Virus record (IMG/VR): IMGVR_UViG_3300025890_000039 | Location: 1-51,890 of that record | Source of the DNA: a virus | Length of the DNA: 51,890 bases | Strand: one strand, 5' to 3' | In this document: positions 13,298 to 20,613 of the stretch, piece after piece | Position numbering within the stretch: position 1 is the stretch's first letter | Layout of the letters: every line of letters starts with the position of its first letter | Program-made: the position numbers and the translations under genes | Notes under the pieces: model-generated | The model's database searches: none | Told to the model about the DNA's origin: nothing | What the model saw: the letters and a program-made list of their open reading frames with translations, nothing else

Positions 13298-13525
13298 TTA
13301 TTTATTTGCGTCTATTTCTCTCGCTTCTTCTTCTATTTCTTCCCAAGTAATATTATACTCACTAACTACCTTACCAATTTTGAAAGCATCCTCTGTATTA
13401 TGTGGAGCTGGATTATCCCAATCATACATAGCCAAATAACTAACCAGCCATATACTTTCTCCATTATCATACTGAATAGTATCTCCATCTAACTCAGCAT
13501 TTATACTATCTAATCTATATACCAA
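13298..13525 (-). CDS. Small acidic hypothetical protein (TTG start)
   Basis: 75 residues. The TTG at 13525 has GAGG six bases upstream and overlaps the stop of 13515-13691, so it is accepted. Contains two Trp-rich strands and an acidic C-terminal helix. No family recognised. Confidence 0.62.
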   Translation of the reverse strand: MVYRLDSINAELDGDTIQYDNGESIWLVSYLAMYDWDNPAPHNTEDAFKIGKVVSEYNITWEEIEEEAREIDANK

Positions 13526-13691
13526 AGTGAACCTCAGCTTTCATTTCCCAGTAATCAGCCTCTTTATCAGCCAACTTTTCTACCAACTCATCCATACCAC
13601 ATTTAGGTTCTGGTTCTATACCGATAGCTTTATCTATTTCAGCGAAGAAGTCATCCATATCATTTTGTATTTCTTTTAGTATTTCTTTCAT
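13515..13691 (-). CDS. 58-residue acidic helical protein
   Basis: Starts MKEILKEIQNDMDDFFAEID; helical, acidic, one Cys. Lies directly downstream of promoter 13715-13744 and overlaps 13298-13525 by 11 bases. No family recognised. Confidence 0.62.
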   Translation of the reverse strand: MKEILKEIQNDMDDFFAEIDKAIGIEPEPKCGMDELVEKLADKEADYWEMKAEVHFGI

Positions 13692-13714
13692 AATTTCCCT
13701 TTTTCTTATACCAG

Positions 13715-13744
13715 ATCATACGATATAAATTGCATATGAGTCAA
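13715..13744 (-). promoter_or_regulatory. Promoter TTGACT-N18-TATGAT
   Basis: -35 TTGACT (13744-13739), 18-bp spacer ending ATCG, -10 TATGAT (13720-13715). Second promoter subtype, with CATATG instead of the TTAGC box after the -35; its twin is 14331-14360. Confidence 0.75.
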
Positions 13745-13762
13745 GTGTTTTCGCAATCTTTT

Positions 13763-14101
13763 TTATATTATTTTGAAAGCCACTCCATTCATAGCATCAT
13801 TGAAGTCTGGATTCTCTTCACAATAATCATCCATACTAAACTTACCAGTCTTACAAGCCCTATCTGTCATATCCTCTTCCAACTCCATAAACAATCTCTC
13901 ACGACCTTCTTTACTAAACCAAGCGATATCATGTCTTTGTTCACCGAAATTACCAAAAGCATCTTCTCCATGCCTAACCATCTCAACGATTTTGATATCG
14001 TTACTTACAGAAGATAGAACATACTCAACAACTAACTTATCACTCTCCATAAAAGTAGAAGAGTCTGTTTTACCAAAGTAAAAATCATATGTATATGTCA
14101 T
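13763..14101 (-). CDS. Hypothetical protein
   Basis: 112 residues, mixed alpha/beta, acidic, starting MTYTYDFYFGKTDSSTF. Its start overlaps the stop of 14101-14307 by one base. No family recognised. Confidence 0.67.
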   Translation of the reverse strand: MTYTYDFYFGKTDSSTFMESDKLVVEYVLSSVSNDIKIVEMVRHGEDAFGNFGEQRHDIAWFSKEGRERLFMELEEDMTDRACKTGKFSMDDYCEENPDFNDAMNGVAFKII

Positions 14102-14307
14102 TAGTTTATTTCTCCGTTTATTTGAATTAAATCTTGCGTTAGTTTAGCAGGCTTTCTATTGAATAGAAAGTCTAAAATATCATTAGCAGTTTCGTTCTCT
14201 TCAACTATCTCATTGAGATTGTCAAATAGATTTAGCTGATTTTTATGATTACCATAATCAGTTCTCTCAACTAAATCACCAAAAGCATTTATCACTAAGT
14301 TCTTCAT
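14101..14307 (-). CDS. Small hypothetical protein
   Basis: 68 residues from MKNLVINAFGDL; GGGGACAAT precedes this ATG, and the promoter 14331-14360 would start transcription close to the longer alternative start at 14325. Acidic and Asn-rich. No family recognised. Confidence 0.64.
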   Translation of the reverse strand: MKNLVINAFGDLVERTDYGNHKNQLNLFDNLNEIVEENETANDILDFLFNRKPAKLTQDLIQINGEIN

Positions 14308-14330
14308 ATTGTCCCCTTTTATCATATAAG

Positions 14331-14360
14331 ATCATACGCAGAAATATACACATGAGTCAA
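14331..14360 (-). promoter_or_regulatory. Promoter TTGACT-N18-TATGAT
   Basis: -35 TTGACT (14360-14355), 18-bp spacer beginning CATGTG and ending TGCG, -10 TATGAT (14336-14331). Same subtype as 13715-13744. Confidence 0.75.
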
Positions 14361-14394
14361 GGACTTTCGGTATTTATTTCTTGTTTATTTTATT

Positions 14395-14676
14395 TTATTG
14401 GAATAAGTCGTATAACTGTTTGAAGAATAACCCTATGAACCCAGCACCGATTGTCATGCGCCATTTCTGTGAATCTTGTCGGTGTCTTGTATTCTCTTTT
14501 GTTTCAGCCCACAATCCTTCATGCGGATTGAACATATTCTCTTTGATAAACCGAAGCGACTCTTCTGATTTACCGTGAGCCATAGACATATCGTGTTTCA
14601 TTTCGTCTATGTCTTTTTTGATGTCATCAATCTTATTGTGAATCAAATCGAATTCTTTTCTATCAGTAGCATTCAT
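14395..14676 (-). CDS. Coiled-coil protein with C-terminal membrane anchor
   Basis: 93 residues: an N-terminal coiled coil (FDLIHNKIDDIKKDIDEMKH and on, about 9-50), a Trp/Arg linker, and a C-terminal hydrophobic helix IGAGFIGLFFKQLYDLF. This resembles XhlA-type small holin-associated proteins, a possible lysis role; similarity is architectural only. Confidence 0.65.
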   Translation of the reverse strand: MNATDRKEFDLIHNKIDDIKKDIDEMKHDMSMAHGKSEESLRFIKENMFNPHEGLWAETKENTRHRQDSQKWRMTIGAGFIGLFFKQLYDLFQ

Positions 14677-14684
14677 ATCTATAA

Positions 14685-14975
14685 TTATTCGCCTACCTCT
14701 ATTTTATTTGCCTTTATTTTACCTTTTCTTCTTTTTCGTGGCGTTGGTTTTGATTGATTTGATAGTCTGAATATCTCTTCCTTTAGAGCATCTCTTATAA
14801 CTCTACTATGAATCAACTCAGCCTCTAAATCCCCTATCTTTGAAGCAGCACCAAATGATGATACCATCACTCCAGCAATTACTCCTATTATTATACCTAA
14901 CCATACCCAACCTATTATACCTATATTACTAGACAACCAAGTCAATCCTACGAGAAACATATCTAAATAAACCAT
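14685..14975 (-). CDS. Membrane protein with basic cytoplasmic tail
   Basis: 96 residues. Two hydrophobic segments (about 3-15 and 18-40, with GIIIGVIAGVMV), then a helix and a basic PRKRRKGKIK tail. Might be a spanin- or holin-like inner-membrane protein: it is followed on the message by the coiled-coil/TM protein and preceded by a small lipoprotein, an arrangement compatible with a lysis cassette, but no signature proves it. Confidence 0.62.
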   Translation of the reverse strand: MVYLDMFLVGLTWLSSNIGIIGWVWLGIIIGVIAGVMVSSFGAASKIGDLEAELIHSRVIRDALKEEIFRLSNQSKPTPRKRRKGKIKANKIEVGE

Positions 14976-14977
14976 TT

Positions 14978-15133
14978 TTACATCCTATCCAAATCAGGCT
15001 TTTCACCTTTGTTTCGTTTCTGTTTCTTCTTTTTTTCTGTCTGTTTATCATTGTCTGATTCATAAGGTGCTGACATCCAAGCGCAACTATTGAATAGTAA
15101 CAATGCTAGTGCTATACTAATTATCTTTATCAT
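14978..15133 (-). CDS. 51-residue lipoprotein (possible outer spanin-like)
   Basis: MIKIISIALALLLFNSC is a type II signal peptide with lipobox FNSC (Cys17); the mature part is about 35 residues, Lys-rich. GGAGAG precedes the ATG. A tiny lipoprotein beside an inner-membrane protein resembles the Rz1/Rz arrangement, though it is not nested. Other roles are possible. Confidence 0.65.
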   Translation of the reverse strand: MIKIISIALALLLFNSCAWMSAPYESDNDKQTEKKKKQKRNKGEKPDLDRM

Positions 15134-15134
15134 T

Positions 15135-15212
15135 TTACTCTCCTACTTTGTAGTATTTCAGTATCGCATAGATTGTAGCGATACATATTATAAAAAAACC
15201 TATAAAAATCAT
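15135..15212 (-). CDS. 25-residue membrane peptide
   Basis: MIFIGFFIICIATIYAIL then KYYKVGE: one hydrophobic helix. Its ATG abuts the dUTPase TAG and its own stop overlaps the GGAGAG site of the lipoprotein gene, so it sits exactly between the two. Function unknown. Confidence 0.55.
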   Translation of the reverse strand: MIFIGFFIICIATIYAILKYYKVGE

Positions 15213-15710
15213 CTATTTACCTGTACTTCCAAACCCACCATCGCCTCTTTCTGTTTCTGATAACTCATCCACTATCTCAACCTCAAACTCTTCCAAGTTA
15301 GGTAGGATAATCTGAAACAATCTTTCGCCAGGTGTTATCATATACTCATCATCAGTTGGGTTATCTACCGGCACCATAAGTTCACCTCGATATCCACTAT
15401 CTATAACTCCGATAGAGTTAGCCATTCTAAGTGGTGTTTTGTAAATGCTGCTTCGTGGAACTATAAAGAAACTCTTTGGTATAAGATTCTGATAAGATGG
15501 TAATACCAAGTTCTCCTTCGCAATATCATATTGTACCATTTCAGCTGAAATACCTAATGGTATTAGTACTGTTTCTTTTTCTTGAACAAGCGTTTGTGTG
15601 GGGAAGTGTAAGTCCAATCCAGCATCGCCACTAAGATTTGGCTTGTCCTCATAAAACTTACTCATATCAGATAAGTCATCGTTCAATCTTTTTATATTCA
15701 ATTTATACAT
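15213..15710 (-). CDS. dut: dUTPase (deoxyuridine 5'-triphosphate nucleotidohydrolase)
   Basis: 165 residues with the five trimeric-dUTPase motifs in order: SGDAGLDL (27-34), PRSSIYKT, the substrate-pocket NSIGVIDSGYRGE, GERLFQI, and the C-terminal RGDGGFGSTG arm. Hydrolyses dUTP to dUMP and pyrophosphate, limiting uracil in phage DNA and feeding thymidylate synthesis. Length and motif spacing are normal. Overlaps the Mom-like gene upstream by 8 bases. Confidence 0.96.
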   Translation of the reverse strand: MYKLNIKRLNDDLSDMSKFYEDKPNLSGDAGLDLHFPTQTLVQEKETVLIPLGISAEMVQYDIAKENLVLPSYQNLIPKSFFIVPRSSIYKTPLRMANSIGVIDSGYRGELMVPVDNPTDDEYMITPGERLFQIILPNLEEFEVEIVDELSETERGDGGFGSTGK

Positions 15711-16455
15711 TCTTATTCCTTACCTCTACTTTTATAATTTCTGATTCTGTTATGTTTCTTGTCTTTGGATATGGTAACAGTGGATGTTTCATAGTTTTCA
15801 TCGCCATTCTTTTATCACTCTTATTACCCAGCAAATAAACATACCTATGTTTTCTTAGCTCCTTCTTTACCCAAAAATCCTTCTCTACTAAGTCTTTCAT
15901 TTTTTCTATATCATTTGTACCATAATAAGGAAATATAGTTCTTCCATGCTGCCATTTACCATCTTCCTCAAACCTATATAACCAACTTTCAGACCACCTC
16001 AGATTGTCTCCTTGATATAACCAATTGGTAGCCTGATATACAGTTCCAACATGACCTCTCATTGGGTCTGAGTAAGATATAAGAGCTATTATCTGAGGTT
16101 TATATTTTTTCAGCCACCTAAAACTTTCTCCAATCAGAAAAGATTCAGCATTATTACCATAGCCGTCGTGTACAAACAATCTAACTAACTCATATACTGA
16201 CTTCCTATCTACCGAAGCTGCTATTGAAGCACCTGAGTGTCTACCTATTGGGTCTCCATAACATATTGTACCGATTAGCTTTTCTTCTTTACCCTCAAAA
16301 AATGTATGTTCGTTATCTGTAGTATAATATAAACCCAAAGCAACAGAACATTTAGTCCATTGTTTTGAGTAATGATTATTTACAATCATTTCTTTTGCCA
16401 GCATCCTAGGGATTTCCCTTACTGATAATCTATTAGCGTCTACATATTCAGCCAT
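15703..16455 (-). CDS. Mom-like (GNAT-related) DNA modification protein, copy 1
   Basis: 250 residues from MAEYVDANRLSV; this ATG has GGATACC upstream, whereas the longer frame begins 22 codons earlier in the tiny gene 16440-16532. VNNHYSKQW, YGDPIG, ELVRLFVHDGYGNNAESF, SYSDPMRGHVGTVYQATNW and a C-terminal KHRYVYLLGNK match the phage Mom/adenine-modification family, whose founding member Mu Mom converts adenine to N6-carbamoylmethyl-adenine. Similar proteins at 43901-44542 and 46346-47107. A DNA-modification role is inferred from family. Confidence 0.8.
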   Translation of the reverse strand: MAEYVDANRLSVREIPRMLAKEMIVNNHYSKQWTKCSVALGLYYTTDNEHTFFEGKEEKLIGTICYGDPIGRHSGASIAASVDRKSVYELVRLFVHDGYGNNAESFLIGESFRWLKKYKPQIIALISYSDPMRGHVGTVYQATNWLYQGDNLRWSESWLYRFEEDGKWQHGRTIFPYYGTNDIEKMKDLVEKDFWVKKELRKHRYVYLLGNKSDKRMAMKTMKHPLLPYPKTRNITESEIIKVEVRNKNV

Positions 16456-16532
16456 GTGGTATCCGACATAATTAGTCCTAAAAGATATCCAATCATTACT
16501 CCGATTGCAACACCAACCCAAATATAACCCAT
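16440..16532 (-). CDS. 30-residue membrane peptide
   Basis: MGYIWVGVAIGVMIGYLLGL then IMSDTTWLNM; one membrane helix with glycine zipper spacing (GxxxGxxxG-like). Overlaps the Mom-like start by 16 bases. Weak ribosome-binding site (CGAAAAG). Function unknown. Confidence 0.5.
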   Translation of the reverse strand: MGYIWVGVAIGVMIGYLLGLIMSDTTWLNM

Positions 16533-16545
16533 CTTTTCGTCGTGA

Positions 16546-17082
16546 CTAAGATTTTTCAATATCAACCTTCATCACACACTCTGATAACAAAATGGATTGT
16601 AAATCATTACACTCATCGTAAAACTCCTCTATCAAGTCATCGTAATTTGTACCGTCCTCTTCACATTCTTCTTCAAATGGTCTTTCAGGACCATCAGCAT
16701 CTTCTTCCCAATGAAATCCATTCTTACTACCATAACCAGCAAACCAAAAGTCATCCGATTCTTCGTCTCCGACAAAAGACATACAAGCCTCACTATCTAT
16801 AGCTTGTATAACTGAATTGAGTTCTTCTAAGAATCCTATTGCTGGTGACCAAGCCGAACAAAAGTTTATATAACTCGAATCTTCACCAAAGTCTTTATCT
16901 TCTATAATAACCCACTTAGAACCTACAACATCTGTGCTATATTTGAAGCCCTTACCGAACACAGGCTCTACAACTCCTTTTACATCGTTATACTCTAACT
17001 TATCCCACCACTTTTCCAGTGTTCTATGTACCTCTTCTTTTTCAGAGTTTACAGTTACTCTTTGCCATACATGATTAGCCAT
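16546..17082 (-). CDS. Hypothetical acidic protein, possibly DUF1281/Api92-like
   Basis: 178 residues beginning MANHVWQRVTVNSEKEEV, then mixed alpha/beta with many aromatics and a very acidic C-terminal half. The NHVWQRVTV opening and FCSAWSPAIGFLEEL core recall the Api92/DUF1281 ferredoxin-like family in which N..NR.. and W.P...... motifs occur; this is a tentative memory-based match. Function unknown. Confidence 0.68.
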   Translation of the reverse strand: MANHVWQRVTVNSEKEEVHRTLEKWWDKLEYNDVKGVVEPVFGKGFKYSTDVVGSKWVIIEDKDFGEDSSYINFCSAWSPAIGFLEELNSVIQAIDSEACMSFVGDEESDDFWFAGYGSKNGFHWEEDADGPERPFEEECEEDGTNYDDLIEEFYDECNDLQSILLSECVMKVDIEKS

Positions 17083-17256
17083 TTATTCCTCTTCTTCGTT
17101 TTCTAAAAATTCTGAATCTTCATGAACAACTATTATACTACCACTCTCTTCCGATGGTGTATTTTCATAGTCCAACCTCATTTGAATAGCTTCAGCCTCT
17201 ATTTCAGCTGCTAGCATTTCTAATTCTTTTTCTTCTTCTTTTGTCAACTTTTTCAT
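17083..17256 (-). CDS. 57-residue acidic protein
   Basis: Starts MKKLTKEEEKELEMLAAEIE; N-terminal helix, acidic throughout, ends EEEE. Its stop and the next start are adjacent (TAAATG), and its ATG overlaps the stop of 17256-17525. No family recognised. Confidence 0.62.
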   Translation of the reverse strand: MKKLTKEEEKELEMLAAEIEAEAIQMRLDYENTPSEESGSIIVVHEDSEFLENEEEE

Positions 17257-17525
17257 TAGCTATCAAATCCCTCATCAGGTTCTGTCGGCTCTTCTTCCCA
17301 CCATTTGTATTTCAACTTCTCATTCTGCCTATTATATAAATTGTTTTTGAAATTCTCTTCATATTCTTTTTTACTAACTACATTCCATATACCATCAAAT
17401 GCTTTTTCTTTATCTACCATAAGTTTTCTATGTATAAAATACATTCTGGCATCTTCATCTGATTCCGCACTGTGTTTGCTGATTATATTATCTGTATATT
17501 TATCAATCAAATAGTACTCTGTCAT
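17256..17525 (-). CDS. Small hypothetical protein
   Basis: 89 residues from MTEYYLIDKYTDN; GGAGAGTG precedes this ATG (a GTG two codons earlier is less likely). N-terminal strand-helix resembling small ferredoxin-like domains, acidic C-terminus with WWEEEP. No family recognised. Confidence 0.66.
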   Translation of the reverse strand: MTEYYLIDKYTDNIISKHSAESDEDARMYFIHRKLMVDKEKAFDGIWNVVSKKEYEENFKNNLYNRQNEKLKYKWWEEEPTEPDEGFDS

Positions 17526-17535
17526 TATCACTCTC

Positions 17536-18171
17536 CTAATCTAAAACGATACTAAATTCCCCAATAGTTTCTTCTAATTTCCAATCATCATAATATGAAT
17601 AAAATATAGACATAGTATCTCCCCTCATACTTCTTACTGGAGCAATCATTGTATTGACTTCACCATGCATATCAGAATACGAAGCACCATTTACTACTGG
17701 AACTTCAAAGCCTTCAAACCAAGTTATATAAGTTGTATCGTATCCTACATACCAAAAATCATCTGAGCCTGTATTTTGTATCACATAGCCCATAGTATCT
17801 CCAAGCATCCAATAACGATTTGAATTCCAAGAAACCTTTATCACATTCACACCAACTGAGTCTCTTGTCACTACACTTGTTACTCTATGTAATGTCTGCC
17901 ACTTAGTGGTGTCTATAGGTAGATGATAAAATCCATTACCATCTAATTCTAAATCTAATAATAAATTGAACATAACTGAAGAAAGAGTATCTTCAGCAAT
18001 TTCTGTAGTGTCTGTGTCACTACCATAAATATGTACATTTGACTCATCACTTGATTCAAATGTTATATCAGCTATAGGATTCTCACATCCTATTATACTA
18101 AGTACGCCTAGGGCTGTTACTAAACCTACCGTCCTTTTTACGAAATCCATATTCTTTAGAGTTTTGTTCAT
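17536..18171 (-). CDS. Secreted lipoprotein of unknown function
   Basis: 211 residues. Type II signal peptide with TVGLVTALGVLSIIGC (lipobox SIIGC, Cys29), then a Ser/Asp/Thr-rich linker and a beta-rich domain of about 150 residues with repeated D-T/S-T dipeptides (DTTKW, DTMGY, DTTYITW). The sequence style resembles lipoproteins of Bacteroidota-related bacteria, where it would be outer-membrane anchored. GGAGTAAAG precedes the ATG. A candidate partner for the TBDR or a superinfection-exclusion factor; both are inference. Confidence 0.72.
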   Translation of the reverse strand: MNKTLKNMDFVKRTVGLVTALGVLSIIGCENPIADITFESSDESNVHIYGSDTDTTEIAEDTLSSVMFNLLLDLELDGNGFYHLPIDTTKWQTLHRVTSVVTRDSVGVNVIKVSWNSNRYWMLGDTMGYVIQNTGSDDFWYVGYDTTYITWFEGFEVPVVNGASYSDMHGEVNTMIAPVRSMRGDTMSIFYSYYDDWKLEETIGEFSIVLD

Positions 18172-18274
18172 CTTTACTCCATTCCTTTTTCTTTTTCTTT
18201 GGTTTCTTTTTTGGTTTTATTTTATCGTTGTAAGCTTCTTCTTCAAGCTCTTCAAGATAATCATACTTTCCCAT
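18098..18274 (-). CDS. 58-residue basic protein overlapping the lipoprotein gene
   Basis: Starts MGKYDYLEELEEEAYNDKIK, continues with a long Lys run and ends NSPRRT. Its last 74 bases lie inside 17536-18171 in another frame. GAGGGG precedes the ATG but this lies at the predicted transcription start of promoter 18287-18315, so translation would need a transcript starting further upstream or weak initiation. Confidence 0.5.
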   Translation of the reverse strand: MGKYDYLEELEEEAYNDKIKPKKKPKKKKKEWSKDEQNSKEYGFRKKDGRFSNSPRRT

Positions 18275-18286
18275 TTTCTACCCCTC

Positions 18287-18315
18287 AAGTTACGAATAAT
18301 TATGCTATCTGTCAA
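18287..18315 (-). promoter_or_regulatory. Promoter TTGACA-N17-TAACTT
   Basis: Perfect -35 TTGACA (18315-18310), spacer GATAGCATAATTATTCG (TAGC box conserved), -10 TAACTT (18292-18287). Positioned to drive 18098-18274 and the lipoprotein gene, separating them from the glycan island. Confidence 0.75.
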
Positions 18316-18547
18316 GCATTATTTTCCATTTTCTTATAATATCTAAGAATTCCGTAATGGTATAAGATTTCTTTTTCTCATCAATTATTTTTACATTCTG
18401 TAATGCTTCTGGCTCTGATTGTACCATTTTGTTTAGTGCTATAAAACCATTTCCCGTATAAAACTTTCCGAATGACTCTTCACCCAAAATATTTTCATCC
18501 CATAAATCAGCTTCGGTTTCGCCTTCCATTAAAATATAATATATCAT
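18305..18547 (-). CDS. Small acidic hypothetical protein
   Basis: 80 residues; the ATG at 18547 directly follows TACTTATATAT with no ribosome-binding site, and a second Met at residue 7 is an alternative. Ends inside the promoter 18287-18315. No family recognised. Confidence 0.55.
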   Translation of the reverse strand: MIYYILMEGETEADLWDENILGEESFGKFYTGNGFIALNKMVQSEPEALQNVKIIDEKKKSYTITEFLDIIRKWKIMLDR

Positions 18548-18563
18548 ATATATAAGTATATAT

Positions 18564-19751
18564 TTATTTCACTAAAATCAAATCTTTTTCGTAAGTTTTT
18601 AGAGAATTTATATAAAATGTAAAGATACCATATTCCATTACACCAACTTCTCCGCTGTCCTCTAATATTTTAGGAAGATTAGTTATAACATCAATTTCTT
18701 TTTGAGTTATACGACTAGCGTCAAAGTCTATAACAATGTCTGCGAACTTTGTTATATCAGCAGTACCATACAGTTTTATCTTTTCGTTTATATCAATAGT
18801 AGTATTTAGTTTCTCCTCTCTTATATATTCACCCATATAATCAGAACCAAAATCTAAATAAATTTTATCACACCAAACTTCCAATTCCCTTAGTAAATGT
18901 TTGTTACATCTACGAGCAATGAATGCTATATTATATTTAGGTGAAACTATTGGCTTCATATGTTGGTCGTGTTGTACCATTGTTCCCCACTTACGAATAA
19001 AATTCCTCATATTCTTTGTAGTAGTATATATCCACTCAGGTGAATCTTTGCCTGGCGCTCCACCTGAAGATGGGTTGAACCTACTACCTCTACTTGTCAT
19101 ATGATATACAAGACCTTTCCAAGTCTGTATAAACTCTAATCCTAGCAGATGAAACCTATTGAATATGTCTGAATCCTCTTTTGATTGTGGAGCAAACAAC
19201 TCATCATGACCACCTGTTTTCCAATAGTCCTCTTTGTATATTGCCCACGGAGCAAATACCCCCTCAGTAGTTTTATCTTCACAATTCTTTGAAAACTCAA
19301 TCAAACCTAACTCATCGAACTCTTCAGGTTCTATACCAAAGTCTTTCATTATCTTTTCAGGACCATCCGGATGTAATGATGGTTCTATTCTAGTCGCTGA
19401 TACAACCTTTCCTTTTTCTAAGTGTCTTAGTATCTCAGTATCTAAGTTAGGACAAGCATACATATCTGCGTGAAAGAACATAACGATATCATTACTCGCC
19501 TTTTCACATAAGAAATCATACCAATATACGATACCTTTTCTTTCAGGACCATCATTTCTGAATATCTGTACATTAGGGTCTTTCTTCTGTATCTTCTCTA
19601 GCCACTCCCAAGTCCCATCATCAGAGAAATCATCTCCGAACATTATTTCGTGTCTGTAACCTAAGTTCTTTCTGATACTATTATAAGACCACTCTAAATA
19701 CTTTAGATTATTTCTACTTGGTTGTATAAAACTTATAACCTTATTTGACAT
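18564..19751 (-). CDS. Family 2-like glycosyltransferase
   Basis: 395 residues. GT-A/GT2 features: ISFIQPSRNN at the N-terminus, GDDFSDDGTWEWL, FFHADMYA (DxD equivalent), and a downstream acidic KEDSDIFNRF catalytic-base region. The C-terminal 130 residues form an extra Rossmann-like domain (IAFIARR...KIYLDFGSDY) of unknown role. Last gene of the glycan island in transcription order; overlaps the epimerase gene by 11 bases. Confidence 0.87.
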   Translation of the reverse strand: MSNKVISFIQPSRNNLKYLEWSYNSIRKNLGYRHEIMFGDDFSDDGTWEWLEKIQKKDPNVQIFRNDGPERKGIVYWYDFLCEKASNDIVMFFHADMYACPNLDTEILRHLEKGKVVSATRIEPSLHPDGPEKIMKDFGIEPEEFDELGLIEFSKNCEDKTTEGVFAPWAIYKEDYWKTGGHDELFAPQSKEDSDIFNRFHLLGLEFIQTWKGLVYHMTSRGSRFNPSSGGAPGKDSPEWIYTTTKNMRNFIRKWGTMVQHDQHMKPIVSPKYNIAFIARRCNKHLLRELEVWCDKIYLDFGSDYMGEYIREEKLNTTIDINEKIKLYGTADITKFADIVIDFDASRITQKEIDVITNLPKILEDSGEVGVMEYGIFTFYINSLKTYEKDLILVK

Positions 19752-20613
19752 AATTCTCCTTTATGTACTCTATTATATCTATAGTAGGATTCCACTCCAA
19801 TACTTCTTTAGCTTTAGTATCTGTATTTAGTGTCTCTCTAACTTCGCCAGGCCATTCTGGAATATACTTTATAGGATAGTCCTCACCAAAAGCAGCTGCT
19901 ATTTCATTGATGGAATAGTTCTTACCCCTACCTAACTCAAAGGATACAGCTTCCCATTTATTGATTGAGTCCAATTTCATATACTCCATAGATTTTACCA
20001 TACCATCTACTATATCATATACATTCGTAAAGTCTCTTCGTTGTTCCCCATCGCCTGTAACAGATAATGGTCTGCCTTCATTATATAATCTCTCAAAGAC
20101 ACCTAATACGTTACAATAAGCACCATCTGTCGCTTGATGTTTTCCATAAACATTATAGAACCTCGTTATTATTGTAGGCACATCATATATTTTGGAATAC
20201 ATTTTGATTATCTCTTCGCCTAGCCATTTTGTAAAGGTATATGGGTTAGCATACTTATCTCCGTGTATCGAAGAAGAACCAGCATAAACTACTGGACACT
20301 TTGTCTGTCTAGCCCATTCCATTATATTCTGAGTCCCAAGTGAATTAGCCTCAAAACTCTTCGTTGGATGTTCAAATGATGGCTGTATCCTAGCCAAAGC
20401 TGCTAAATGAAATATAGCATCTGGCTCAAAGTCATATTGTTTTTTTTCCGCTATATCTAAATCAAAATACTTTACACCCTTTCTTTCTACCTCATTCTCT
20501 ACTTTTCCAGTAGAGTAGTTATCGAATGATATTACTTCATGACCATCATCTAATAATCTATTTATTAAATTAGTACCGACAAATCCAGCACCACCTGTGA
20601 CTACACATTTCAT
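19741..20613 (-). CDS. NAD-dependent sugar-nucleotide epimerase/dehydratase
   Basis: 290 residues. Extended SDR: GGAGFVGTNL nucleotide loop near the N-terminus, an acidic residue in SFDNYSTG, FHLAALAR, GSSSIHG and the catalytic YTFTK (YxxxK). Closest in style to UDP-glucose 4-epimerase-type enzymes; substrate unknown. Starts within 4 bases of the end of 20610-21560. Confidence 0.88.
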   Translation of the reverse strand: MKCVVTGGAGFVGTNLINRLLDDGHEVISFDNYSTGKVENEVERKGVKYFDLDIAEKKQYDFEPDAIFHLAALARIQPSFEHPTKSFEANSLGTQNIMEWARQTKCPVVYAGSSSIHGDKYANPYTFTKWLGEEIIKMYSKIYDVPTIITRFYNVYGKHQATDGAYCNVLGVFERLYNEGRPLSVTGDGEQRRDFTNVYDIVDGMVKSMEYMKLDSINKWEAVSFELGRGKNYSINEIAAAFGEDYPIKYIPEWPGEVRETLNTDTKAKEVLEWNPTIDIIEYIKENYVK

